DNA from: Hydractinia symbiolongicarpus | Lineage: Eukaryota; Cnidaria; Hydrozoa; Anthoathecata; Hydractiniidae | NCBI RefSeq assembly: GCF_029227915.1 | Contig: NC_079878.1 | Location: forward strand, 10,974,001-11,038,000 | DNA: 64,000 bases | Reading direction: 5' to 3' | In this document: piece after piece, positions 12,201-22,770 of the stretch | How positions within the stretch are numbered: position 1 is the stretch's first letter | Layout: each line of letters begins with the position of its first letter | The notes under the pieces: model-generated | Told to the model about the DNA's origin: nothing | Seen by the model: the letters and a program-made list of their open reading frames with translations, nothing else | Database searches by the model: none | Program-made: the position numbers and the translations under genes

Positions 12201-15200
12201 CAGGATATCACGTTTTTATTTCGTCAATTGACAGTCCCGAAGAACCACTAGCTTTATTTTTAACTTTCGATTTATAAGCTGACAAACTCAAGTTAACATA
12301 TGTAACATAAAAAAATTAAAAAAATTTCAACACGGATCTACAGATAAGCCAAAATCTTATTTTAGATAGAGTAAAATATATTTTTAGCTTTTACTATGCA
12401 TCAAGCATGCATGGTTGTATTAATGACATTAAGTTATACAAAAGCTTAGTATAATTAGTTGACCGCAAATGTGACCATGAAACGATGTTTCTAATCACTC
12501 CTACGTTACCAACGACACATTTTAATCACGAAGCGACACTTTAAACTTCAATTGCTGTCCCATTCCATCATACTTGACATATTTCAACCACACAAATTCG
12601 CGATAATGATTTAATAAAATGTACCATTTAAATTCCACCGAGAGATTTAAAGTAAATATATATTATATATGAATAACATAGAAAAAATACACATGACATA
12701 ACAAACTAATAAATAAAAAAAAACACAGAGGAAATTATAACCAACCTTAAACTGCACCATCCTGGTTGTGATTTTAAACTATCAAAACAATGTCAGAATT
12801 ATTCTTCGCCCATCAAATAAATTCTTTTATATTATTAATAACCTCTTCCTTTTCAATTGTTTAACTTTCCTATACACATACATAAACTTCATGTGATATT
12901 TCGGTATAAGAGTCGATCAATGTTAGGACAGGGATGAACTTTTTTTTTTTTGATAAACTTAAAAGATTAAAAGTCCTCTTGAGTTGTGGTTTACCGCTAT
13001 TCAGAAGAGGTGTCCGATAAAGGTTTGTTTTTACTATAAAAACGGATTTATTCATCACAGAGTGGGTCAATATGTATGAAGTTACACAATGGACAGTATT
13101 TCCTTTTAAAAACTCCACACTGAGAAAGAAAAACAAACCAAGTCACATACAAGCCTCTTATTAATGTCGTTTAACATTAAGAAAATTAATGTTTCATGGA
13201 CAAATCTATACCACAAGAGCAAGAACGTTTTGTATAAAAAAACGCATCAAAATGAACTATTACATAATGCCTAAATTAAACACTCCAATTGGTTTGTTTT
13301 GTTCAAAAACTGTTTATTTACTGTATTTGTTTGATTACGTCAACATTTTCTTCTCTTACATAACCAACAAATATCTTATCAAAACTTTTAAAAACAAAAA
13401 AATCAACAGAATCAAAATTAAGTCTTTTATAAACAATGTGAACAAAAACAACCAAAACATTTTACTCTTCAAAATAACAGTAACAACAAAACTCTTTAAC
13501 TCTCCACAACAAGAACAAAAACAACAAAATATCAGTAGAAGTACACTAAAACGCTCAAACTTCAACTCAATGAAAAATTAAACCACATAACACTACGAAT
13601 GCTTCACATCATTAATAAACAATAAAGATGCAATCATTGTTATGATGTAAGTACTGAATAGCAGAGTAATTAGTAATAACAGTGCAATTAACATGCATTT
13701 TAATATCAGCTGTAATGAAGCAAAACAATGCATCAAGGAACACAACTTTGACTTGTACGTCTCTCCTTTTTCCTGCTGCTTCGGAATGAACATAACAACA
13801 CCATGGAGGAGAGTGAGAAGGCATCACAAATTGCATTTTACCACTAATCCCAAAGGCTATTTGTAGAAATTTTCTCAAGAGAGAATGGATAGTGTTTTAA
13901 ACATGTTCAAACATCAAATGCATTTGTTCACATCCAAAAGTCTAACAGTACACTACGACACACAAAATAAAAAAACAAATTATATGCATATAACACACAT
14001 AAAGGCCATTATATATATCACTGAACAAAAAAAAATAAAAAATTATCACATGATCAAATCTTTTAATTCTTTTTAATCTTATTTAATCTATTTTAATAAC
14101 CCTTTCTTTACATCATCAGTTATATTATTAAACGCTACCGTGTTCACATTGAAATGACGAGGGGTAAATTTATGAAGGGTATGACAGGATTTAAAAAAAG
14201 GTGTATCCAAAAAACTTTGTGAATAATATCATCTTTTCTGAACTTTTTAGGTGCAGATAGGAACAATCTCTATTTACTTTTATTATCTTTACCATGTGCG
14301 AATGCTTTTTTCAGAGAAAATGTAAAGGCGAAAGTGAAAAAAATACATTTGTATACTTCACATTTAGACTATGTGCTATGACACCATTCAAACATGAGAA
14401 GCAAGAAAGACATAGCTCATGTTGGTTGATTCTGTTTAGTGTTTCTGATTTTTATTTCATGTTATTGTGGAGTAATTTGTAACTAGCATTGAAAGGCTAA
14501 AAATGTTTTCAAACGAACAAACAAACAAGATGTACAAGCACAACAAGTAAATATTTCAAATCCGAACAAACAGCTTGTCTCAGTAATGCCAACTAAAAGC
14601 AAATTAGAACTTCCATATTTTTTCAAAGGATATGGATAGCCAGTCTCCTCTTCCATTTAACAAGGCTGAGCTGTTCTCTTGACCTCAGACCTCAACTTTG
14701 TTTCCAAGGGGAGATGGAGTTAATTTCCTAGCATAACCTGCAGAATTAGATCAAGATGGTAGACTACCAACATGATTTAACAAAACGTTGTTCCATAAAA
14801 CAAATTAGCTGTTTAAGTTACAAATGTTTACATAATACAGTCCAGTTGTGCTGAGTCGTGTGTTGTTACAAAAACAACCCTATCATGTTTTAAGTTTTCT
14901 TTTAATATTTAAATTGATTATAATTTGTAAACATATACAAACAAAAGGGTTAATGCAAGAAGTGATAAAGAAAATATACATTACAGTCTGTCACTACATA
15001 AAAATAACGGTCATATAATGGTTATGGTTTATATTGACAGTGCGAAATGATATAAAATAGCAGTTAAGTCATGTTATGTTGTCTGTTTAAAGAAAAGTGT
15101 TAATGAAAATAAATTTAATATTAACCGTTATGAGGTTACTGTTTATGTTGTAATAATTACCTTGATAGCCCCGTTGGCAGCATTTGCCATATCCTACAAA

Positions 15201-15743
15201 AAAATAACAGAGATAATTGAATAACAGAAGCAGAATATCAGTTTAAAGGTTAATTCCAGCTTTGATATTATACATTGATGTTTAGGGTGTTAATTTTTTA
15301 ACTGATCAAGTAATTTAGATGCAAGTTCTCTCTTTATAATTAAGATGCATTACCGTGTAGAGACATAATTAAGATGCATTACCGTGTAGAGACATATTGC
15401 AATTACAGGATAACATCCTTGTCTAACAATCAACGCCTTCACATGAACATTCCCATTTAAAAGATTGAGGGAAATTAAGTATGGCAGATGAATTAGACAA
15501 GCTACAGAGAGATAAAATATCCCTACACTGTAAAATAAAATTGCTTTCTTGAATTAATAAAAGACATTTTTAAAGCTAAATTGACAATCAAATTACCTTT
15601 TTACCAGGAACTGGGGAAGAAGTGCGTAACGGTGATGATCTTCCCTCCAACATCGGTGAGGATTGGCTTGGCAGTGCAGGTGGTGGTATATTTTCTGCCA
15701 TGACTTCACCAGGTGCACGCATTTCTGCAAATTCTTGTAGTTT
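5618..15743 (-). CDS. TP53BP2-like (ASPP): ASPP family protein (apoptosis-stimulating protein of p53), nine exons, N-terminus missing
   Basis: Vertebrate ASPP proteins bind p53-family proteins and PP1 through C-terminal ankyrin repeats plus SH3, and act in apoptosis and cell polarity. Exons on the minus strand: 15743-15597, 15193-15161, 9613-9241, 8771-8557, 8425-7040, 6929-6796, 6691-6525, 6282-6080 and 5653-5618. All junctions are GT-AG and in phase, giving 897 codons plus TGA. Order: proline-rich start, glutamine-rich coiled coil, a long low-complexity centre, FALLLDSALEGELDEV (family signature), ankyrin repeats, SH3 with EWWWGR, and a short basic tail. The ubiquitin-like N-terminal domain of vertebrate ASPP1/2 was not found; it may lie in 15.8-22.6 kb or be absent. 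The continuous frame across nine exons makes this call secure. Confidence 0.93.
6525..6929 (-). CDS. ASPP ankyrin-repeat exons
   Basis: Two exons. 6929-6796 encodes EGITALHNAVCGNHKDVVKY followed by INLPDKNGW; 6691-6525 encodes TPLHCAAFYNDTELCSYLVE and a final helix with HKCSRLDDNYDEC. The join splits the Trp codon TG|G. ALHNAV and PLHCAA are ankyrin cores in the same register as vertebrate ASPP. With the end of the preceding exon (DSALEGELDEVKEILKQ) they form the repeat block that packs against SH3 and binds p53-like partners. Confidence 0.9.
7040..8425 (-). CDS. ASPP large central exon
   Basis: A 1386-bp exon (462 codons, phase 0 at both ends). It opens with the end of the coiled coil (ELRDLNSRMNELNIALKKK, matching the NELRDRLWKKK region of vertebrate ASPP2). 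It continues with serine, proline and acidic low-complexity sequence, several polyproline runs (PPPPP, PPPPVKPKP) that could bind SH3 or WW domains, then a basic segment KQKRRVV and the conserved FALLLDSALEGELDEV. The PP1-docking motif read as RVKF in human ASPP2 appears here as RVVL. Confidence 0.9.
8557..9613 (-). CDS. ASPP coiled-coil exons
   Basis: Exon 9613-9241 starts GINRAQLTLQELQDLAERQ, matching the LTLAELQEMASRQ stretch of vertebrate ASPP2, continues with Gln/Lys-rich helix and a Pro/Ser segment, and ends VDVRKFSNVEL. Exon 8771-8557 continues AHELEKVRAIFSSKQNELA, then THELEQRKNG and ELDRLRNELI, again matching the vertebrate order. The Ala codon at the join is split G|CT. This part should form the dimerising coiled coil. 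Confidence 0.9.
9614..15160 (-). other. long ASPP intron
   Basis: About 5.5 kb of AT-rich sequence between coding exons. The ORFs inside, including the plus-strand one at 13189-13581, are rich in K, N, I and F as expected from base composition. The only notable item is the possible alternative first exon at 12746-12760. Confidence 0.6.
12746..12760 (-). CDS. possible alternative first coding exon of ASPP
   Basis: The minus strand reads ATGGTGCAGTTTAAG then GTTGGT, a weak donor. Five codons (MVQFK) end in phase 0, so splicing to the exon at 9613 keeps frame (MVQFK-GINRAQ). This would make a shorter isoform starting at the coiled coil. Such a short match can arise by chance; transcript data are absent. 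Confidence 0.2.
15161..15743 (-). CDS. ASPP N-terminal-side exons
   Basis: 15743-15597 (acceptor ATACAG) encodes KLQEFAEMRAPGEVMAENI and then a Pro/Ser-rich stretch ending PVPGKK. 15193-15161 encodes DMANAANGAIK between acceptor TTGTAG and donor GTAATT. Both are phase 0 and join the coiled-coil exon in frame. The first exon has in-frame ATGs (MRAPG, MAENI), so translation could begin here, but the sequence is open upstream and an exon further 5' is likely. Confidence 0.75.
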
Positions 15744-16018
15744 CTGTATAAGTTATTTTTCTTAAAATATTAGAGAAATTCTAAATGGATTTTTTTTTAT
15801 TTAAGAAACACCTAAATGAGGAAACATGGGCAGGCTGAAAACAGGAAATGAAGAAGAAACATTTTTTGCATTATATATAGAAAAAATGAAATCTTAGAAA
15901 CAGGAAACAATACATAGTCTGCTGCGTGCTCCTGCAAATTCGTGTTTGCACAAAACAACAACGCAACACAAAGGTTATCGGAATGTAATGCTATACAGAG
16001 TGGCAGCAAACATGTATA

Positions 16019-16345
16019 TTGAACCTTCGAACAAGAATATTACATTTGAGCCTGAAATGGGACAAAACTTCAGAAACATTAAGGCTGCTTAATTTCGCCT
16101 ATAGTATTTATAACAGGTTTTCCAACTTAATATCTCCATTAATTATTCTTTTGAATTCATTCCAATTGGTGGTAAAGGGAACTGCAATAAAAAGACAAGA
16201 AGCTGATACTTTTAAAATTAGCCTCGCTATGTTGTTGGTCTCCAGCCATTGAAATATAACTATATGTAACTGGTTATATAATTGTATATTATACCAACTG
16301 TAATTTCAACTTTTTCTATCGCAAATAAAATAAATTGAAAAAAAA
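16019..16345 (+). mobile_element. possible non-LTR retrotransposon 3' end
   Basis: A 77-codon ORF contains NSFQLVV and ADTFKISL, resembling the C-terminal end of CR1/Jockey-type reverse transcriptase ORFs (N-S-L-P, then F-K-x-x-L). It is followed by a short 3' region and an A-rich AATAAAATAAATTG tail. The match is short and I may be over-reading it. Confidence 0.3.
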
Positions 16346-19300
16346 TTAAAATTAAAAACTAAAAATCTCATAGCATAGAAATTCGAAATCCCATTTGCTG
16401 TCCTTTGGAAAACTCTCAAGGAAATTTCCAATTAGGGCTCAATTGTCAATTCTTAGCTAACACCCTAAAAACCTAATCTAAATACTCTAACTGTCCTGTA
16501 CTCTTTGGTGATTTAGATTAGTTGAAGTCGAATAGCAGTCCATCTAAAGAATACTCAGAATCAAAGATTCAAATGACAACAAATGGCCACTTTTTTATTT
16601 TTAGCACACAATTTTTTTATGGTTAATAAACCCTGGCAGTGAAAAAATTATAAACAATTTATGTGAATTAAAAAACATAAAACCAACCATGCTAAACAGA
16701 TTAAGTGAAATCTGCTAACTAAACTATAAATACTATAAAGAAAAAGTGTACTTTTTTGGACACAGGGTTATGCATTGGAGCATATAGATTTAGATTTCAA
16801 AAGAAATATAATCCCTTTATATATATTTTACGTAAAGTAATACCAGTTGAGTAAATGAACAACATAAAAAATATTTTGCTTGAACTGTATGGTACAGGCA
16901 TACAACAATGGATATCCTGTGAAATATGCTGCCACAAATTCTACTATTGTGCTCTCTTAAAGTTTTTAGAGCATAAACTCATTTGATTTTAAGAAGAGCA
17001 TTCACAGCTGTTTAATCAGTTCACATAAGTCTTATCTCAATGAGTAATTCTAAAATAATAAAAAATAAAACTATTTAATAAATATATAATACGAATTGCT
17101 AAGATAAATACTGAAAACAAATTTTATAGTTCAATACCTAAGGCTTGTAGAAAAAGACAATATATTTTTGTCTCAACAGACAAGAGAGATAATCACAAGA
17201 TAAAAGCCAGCTATACAAAAATAACCTAGAAGTTTAGTATCTCTATACAACTTATACACCAAACTAAGTAATGCAATGATAGATAACATGTAATTGTAAA
17301 AACAATATCGCCTTACACCTTTTCTGTAAGCATGTAAAGATGTTAAAGTTTTTCGCAGTGCAGTATTATAATCTACATGAAATATAACTGAAAGCCTAGA
17401 AATAGACGGGCAGGTGGTTCAATATGTAAAGTTATAAATAAATAAATTTTTTTAACCAGGGACATGGTTTCTATAATCTTATGTCAATGTAAAGTTTCAT
17501 GGGGAGATGAATGTTTTAAATTACATAAATTTTAAGTCTATATAAATACATCAAACTAGGAACTTTTTGAGATCTGATAAAAAATATAATGTTTCATATC
17601 ATAACATTTATAATTTTAGTAATACTAAGGCATGTACAAAAACACATATAAAAACCATTTCTCTAGCAAACTTATTACTTTAAGTAACATAACTTAAATC
17701 ACTACATCTTGAATGGATTCCATTCTTAATGTGGGTTTCTTAGACGCAATATTTTCTACAAAAAATTTGTAATGCAAACACTTTATCATAATCTCATGTC
17801 TGAGGCAAATATATATTACTGAAAAGAAATTTTATTATTGCATTTTAGCCTTTTTTACCTTGTTTGGTTATTTTTATTTTTTTATTTTGACAACTGTACA
17901 ACATCATAAAACGTATCAGATATCAATCAACTATATATATCAAGTTTATGTAGTAACATAAATACCACAAACATTCTCTAACTATATAAGTTTCACCAAC
18001 TAAAAAATGCCATTTTTGATGCTCCTCGACAATTAGCCTTTATAAAACTTTTACTATTTAACATGAGAAATAAAACAATACCCTCCCTCACAATATAAAT
18101 ATATAGTTATGCTAAAAGAAATATAATGATCAAAAAGGTCTCCATGGAGAAGATGTTGGTTACAATACTAAAGCCTGAAATTTTCTCATCACTGTCTTTA
18201 ATATGTGATATGTTTGCTAATTGTTCTTTTAAGCTGTATCGACACAATACCTTACAGTGACACAAATATATAAAACAAAAGACCAAAGCAACATGCTGAA
18301 CAGTTTTATACCACTATACCTAAATTCTCATAATAGAGGCTCGAAATATTCATTGAATGCCTAAAAAGAGATAAAATAAAGATTACACACACTACAAAAA
18401 GTTCACTGGATACTTCAATGCCCTCAAATTAAAGTCTGTGGTTCTTAAGACTACTGTAACCAAAAAGTACAGACATACTATATCTATGCAGTTACATATA
18501 ACTTTAGGAAAATTAAGCACAGTGAACAAGGGGCAAAAAAACAGACAAGTGAATAAAATAGTGCTAATAAAGTTTAAATTAAGTTATCAATCACTCATGC
18601 ATATGCTAAATAATGCTCATGTGACAAAATCTTTCTTTATTTCTTAGAAAACGTACAATTTTCATATGAACACACAGACATAACACATTCACTTGTGATC
18701 AAGTTTATCCTATTTTTATTAAACTAACCAAGGCTTATAATTATCCAGATGAATCAAATAATGCTCACATAAAATTTCACAGGATTTTAATTTAAAATCA
18801 TATTGCTCACAATCCATATATTAGAAGTATAAAAACTGTTTTCTAGCAGGTCTCAGTTAAAAAATTTCATTGTATAACTTTCTCACTACTCTCACAGTTT
18901 TTAACAAACAAGATAGTTTGCAAATACTCCTATAAGGTTTCAAGAATTTTTGATTGTAAAAACAAACATGATAATACTTTGTTTAAGAGGTCACCGTTAG
19001 TCGGTTTAATTTTTATCAAAAACTTTATTAACCACAACTGTTGTATTAATAAGCAAATGATTATCCAGCAAGCGTCTTTTCTGCAGCTAATACTTTTGGT
19101 CTAAGGAGCTGATAAGTGCAATTTTTTTCCTTCTTCTTCTCCTTTGCTTTGGAATAACAACAATAGTATTCGTATAAACATGCATATATATAAAACACAT
19201 TTTTTTTGAAAGTTATGTTTTTTAAATACTAGAACCTACAGCATTTGCCTAAACAATGTTTATGCAAATTCTGTCGTTGGTAAGATTTTACTTCCTACAT

Positions 19301-20319
19301 CAATTCCTTTATCTTCCTATAACAATCTTCAAACAACAACAACACAGAATATACAGTTGAACTCTTTTCAAATTTCCCTTTACACCCAATTCTAACATTC
19401 TAATGAAAGCATGCCAAGTTATTCACATAATTTTGCAAGTAAAAATATGTTGCATAGTCATAATTATGCGTTTTTTATAACTATAAATATAACAGAATGT
19501 GCATAATTTTTACGCACCTTGTACTGTGTCCTTTAGAAATACTGGAAATAAAGTTCCAAATAGTTAGTTTAGAAACTTTAAGCAATAACATTTTTTATAA
19601 GGTTATGTATCTTATCAGTGAAAAGTGAGAGATGGAGCAGAAAGCTATTAATAAAATAACAAAAACCAGTCCACAACTTCTTGATCCACTTAGTGGAAAT
19701 CTGGTTTTACTGCTGCAGGTCACAGATTCGAGGATAATGAATGTTTCCTCACCCCAATTGTTTTAAACGTGAATGATTTTTCATTACCAAGAAGTATAAT
19801 TATTTCATAAAATTATTTAGGACCCTATAACAGTCATTTTTGTTGCATAAAACTTTCAATTTTAACAATTTTATGTGACCAACATCAATTTATAACCTTT
19901 GTGAATTGCGTGAATGGTAATGAGCGTGCAAAGACAATCTGAAAACTTTCGTTTTTTTTGTAAATAATAAAACTTACATAAATAAGTTAAAGTTGCATAA
20001 GAATGAATGCAGTAAAGGTTAAACTTGATCGTTGTAAGTATGGTCAATCTAAGAAAACAACCTAAAATTACACGCATTATTTGCATGTCCACCAAGTTTG
20101 CATGCATATGAACGTAATGCAGCCTGCACAAAATCTTACACACACAAAATTTTGCAGGTGTGATTTTGTTAAAACCACAAAACAAAATCACAAAAAATAA
20201 AATCCCACTACTAGACACTACCAAACAGAACATATATACCACTGTATTTTTCATACAATATTTACAATAATTAGTGCAGCCACAAGTAAAGATAAATTGA
20301 TTCTGAAAACAGGCTTCTA

Positions 20320-20518
20320 AAAAAAAATTGATGATGATGTACGCAAATATTTTGAGAAGGCCTCTTCGATTCAGAGATAAGGCAAAATTGGACGATCCCT
20401 CAGTTACAGTATTTATCAAAATGGTAGAACCAGACAATGCCTCATTTGGATCCGTCAATTACATATGCATTATCCCTGACTGCCTTGACTGCAGTGAAAA
20501 TGTTTTTTTTAAACAATA
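20320..20518 (+). pseudogene. Rel/NF-kappaB dimerisation-domain-like relic
   Basis: In one plus frame the translation contains YANILRRPLRFRD, then DDPSVTVFIKMVEPDN and NYICIIPD. This parallels the IPT domain of NF-kappaB (A-I-V-F-x-T-P, then x-V-F-V-Q-L-R-R-x-S-D, then Y-x-P-D/E) in order and spacing. An overlapping frame gives DDVRK, the place where the family has D-V-H-R-Q, suggesting a frameshift at the left end. No flanking RHD exon was found. The local sequence is less AT-rich than its surroundings. Either a decayed exon copy or a chance resemblance. Confidence 0.35.
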
Positions 20519-22593
20519 AATGAACATATATATAGCTTAATATACCATTGGTATTACATGAATGTCTAAATTATATACGTGATTTCACTTATTTTGCTGA
20601 CTTTCTCTGTTCACTGACAACAGTGGATGACAAGGTTAGGATATATTATATTAGCAGTTTCACCAGCACAGTGCTGAAATTTTTAAAATCAGACAGCCTG
20701 AACATCGCTGGGGTAGCTCACTGATAAAAAACATTTGCTTGGTGGGATTATATGACATTTTAATACAGTATTATCCTTGCAATCATTCATTTAAATACAA
20801 AGTTTGTTTGTATTTGTATTTTGTTTTGTATTATATATATTTATATATATAAATATATATAATAACAAGGACGTTTCAGCCGATTCTTTTGTTGCTCCAC
20901 CCTGCTGCAAACGCCTTCCCGTTCCTCTGCACTTATCTAAAGTTGTTTAACGGGAAGGCTTATAGTCCATTTTTTGGCAAGCTTTATTCCCAATATGTCT
21001 CGGGTTTTCTTTTCATAGTTCAGAACAAGTCTCGATGTGACAAAATTTAAGAGAAATCAGGGTGTTCTTCACGTTCATTCATGCTCTGTGTGACTACGCT
21101 TACTCTCTATCGTGTTATACTTGCTTTAACTAACTTACTTTTGTCCAAGTTGATTTACGAAGCCTCCTGTCAACAGATTAGGTGGAAAAGAGTCCTGGAA
21201 CAAGGTTGGTCATGTCCCGCTATAAGCACTTGTCCGTTATAAAAACCATTTAAATACTTTTCAGGTTTCACACATCACAAAATGTTCAGTTTTTATAACT
21301 ATAGGGCGGATGGTGTCATGCTTTACAGTTGATTGAGTGTTCTTCACATAACTTTTAGTTTCAGCACGATCAGTACTGACATTAGAAACTATTCAACTAT
21401 TGTTGGTAAATTATTCAACAATGATTTGCTTTTAGAAAGCTTTTCAACACGAAGAGTGTCACAACCTTGTTTAGTTACGTCGTCACCAGGTTTTTTCTTT
21501 TTTTTATCCCGTCGTACCTGGCATAGAAAAGACAGAGCCTAGGCGTCAAGTTTTACCAAATTTTGCGCTGTCTAGGATATCAAAAAGCGAAAAATTGCCC
21601 TCTGATTATGAAATGTCTGAGTTGTCATAGGTAACTTAAACTATTTGCGTTCAATTCCTGTACGTTCACAATAGCCTGGAGTTCAGAAAAAGATCGTTCT
21701 GGTCAACGATTTTGACTACAAAAGTGTGTCTCAACATTCTTCATAACATCATATTTCAGTTTAAACTCAACCTCTATCCCTGCCATGCTGTCTTTTTTTT
21801 CGATTGGAACGGCGACAATTATATACAACGGTTTTTCTTTCAGCACAAAATTCTTGACGTTTCTACGAGTGATAACCACCCTACAGATTTAACAATGCTA
21901 TGAACCCTTATTTTTATCTAAAATTACACAGATTTCGTACGTTTTGTTAATGAAAAAAAACGGTCTGTTGCAAAAATTCCTTCCGTGCTTTTTCGAAACA
22001 AATTTCTGCTGATATGCAGTTACTAAACTCCCTAGTAAGAAAAACTCAGAGTATTTTCCCGACAGTTCTTTACCCAAAATACTTTCCGATTTCCTGACAT
22101 TTCCAGGCTTTATGGCTTAACTTATTGATAGAAAATTTCACGGGAAAGTACTTTTGTATTGTACTTTATTTACTTAAAAAAAAATATTTCTATTTTATTT
22201 TTAATTTCATTTTAATTCAAGCTTGTTTTACTTTTTCTTTTAAACTTAAAAAAATTATAAAGCAAAAAAAATTTGAAGCTTTTCACATAATTCTAGAATG
22301 TAGTGTGTGAGAACCTATGATTGGTTTTTTGTAACATCAATTAAAAAGGCTGATACGTCTAATAATACAGATTTTTCATTCCGTCATTAACTGACAAGAA
22401 TTTCAGTTTTTATTTATTGTCATTAACTACTCAGAATTTAAACTTTCAAGCTGATGATTTTCTCATAGTATTCACAGAAAAGTGTCAAATTTAAAGTTAT
22501 AATCTTATATCAAAGTTATTCTTACAAAAAAAGGTAATTCTATAGATGACGTAGGTTGCATGACATTTTTATTTCGATATCGGAACGATATCT

Positions 22594-22599
22594 TTTATT
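22594..22599 (-). terminator. polyadenylation signal of WRAP73
   Basis: Minus-strand AATAAA about 170 bp past the WRAP73 stop codon; the most likely 3' end signal for that gene. Confidence 0.5.
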
Positions 22600-22770
22600 G
22601 ATACAAGATTATCTACAAGTAGTTATGTATATAAAATAAATATTTTTATGTATTTATATCCGTAAAAAAAAGTACAAATTCGTTCTTTTTCTGTGTCACA
22701 TATCGTCATAGTAAAAAAGCAGATTCACATCAGAAAGTAGACGAAGAATGCTTTAGACAAACGTTTTCCT

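Larger units (their letters stand above)
15744..22593. other. ASPP 5' region and spacer to WRAP73
   Basis: About 6.8 kb of AT-rich DNA. It should hold the ASPP promoter and any upstream exons, but I could not identify one. It contains a possible LINE 3' relic (16019-16345) and a Rel-like relic (20320-20518). The remaining ORFs look random. Confidence 0.5.

Noticed and set aside
13189-13581. 130-codon plus-strand ORF inside the ASPP intron
   Set aside because: Dominated by K, N, I, F and L from AT-rich codons, with antisense ORFs alongside; no domain recognised.
19871-20458. 195-codon minus-strand ORF
   Set aside because: Its first part is the antisense of the Rel-like fragment and the rest is low-complexity C/F/I/L sequence; no family match.
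20820-20865. TATATATA tract as a promoter TATA box
   Set aside because: It is a simple AT microsatellite without a linked gene start.
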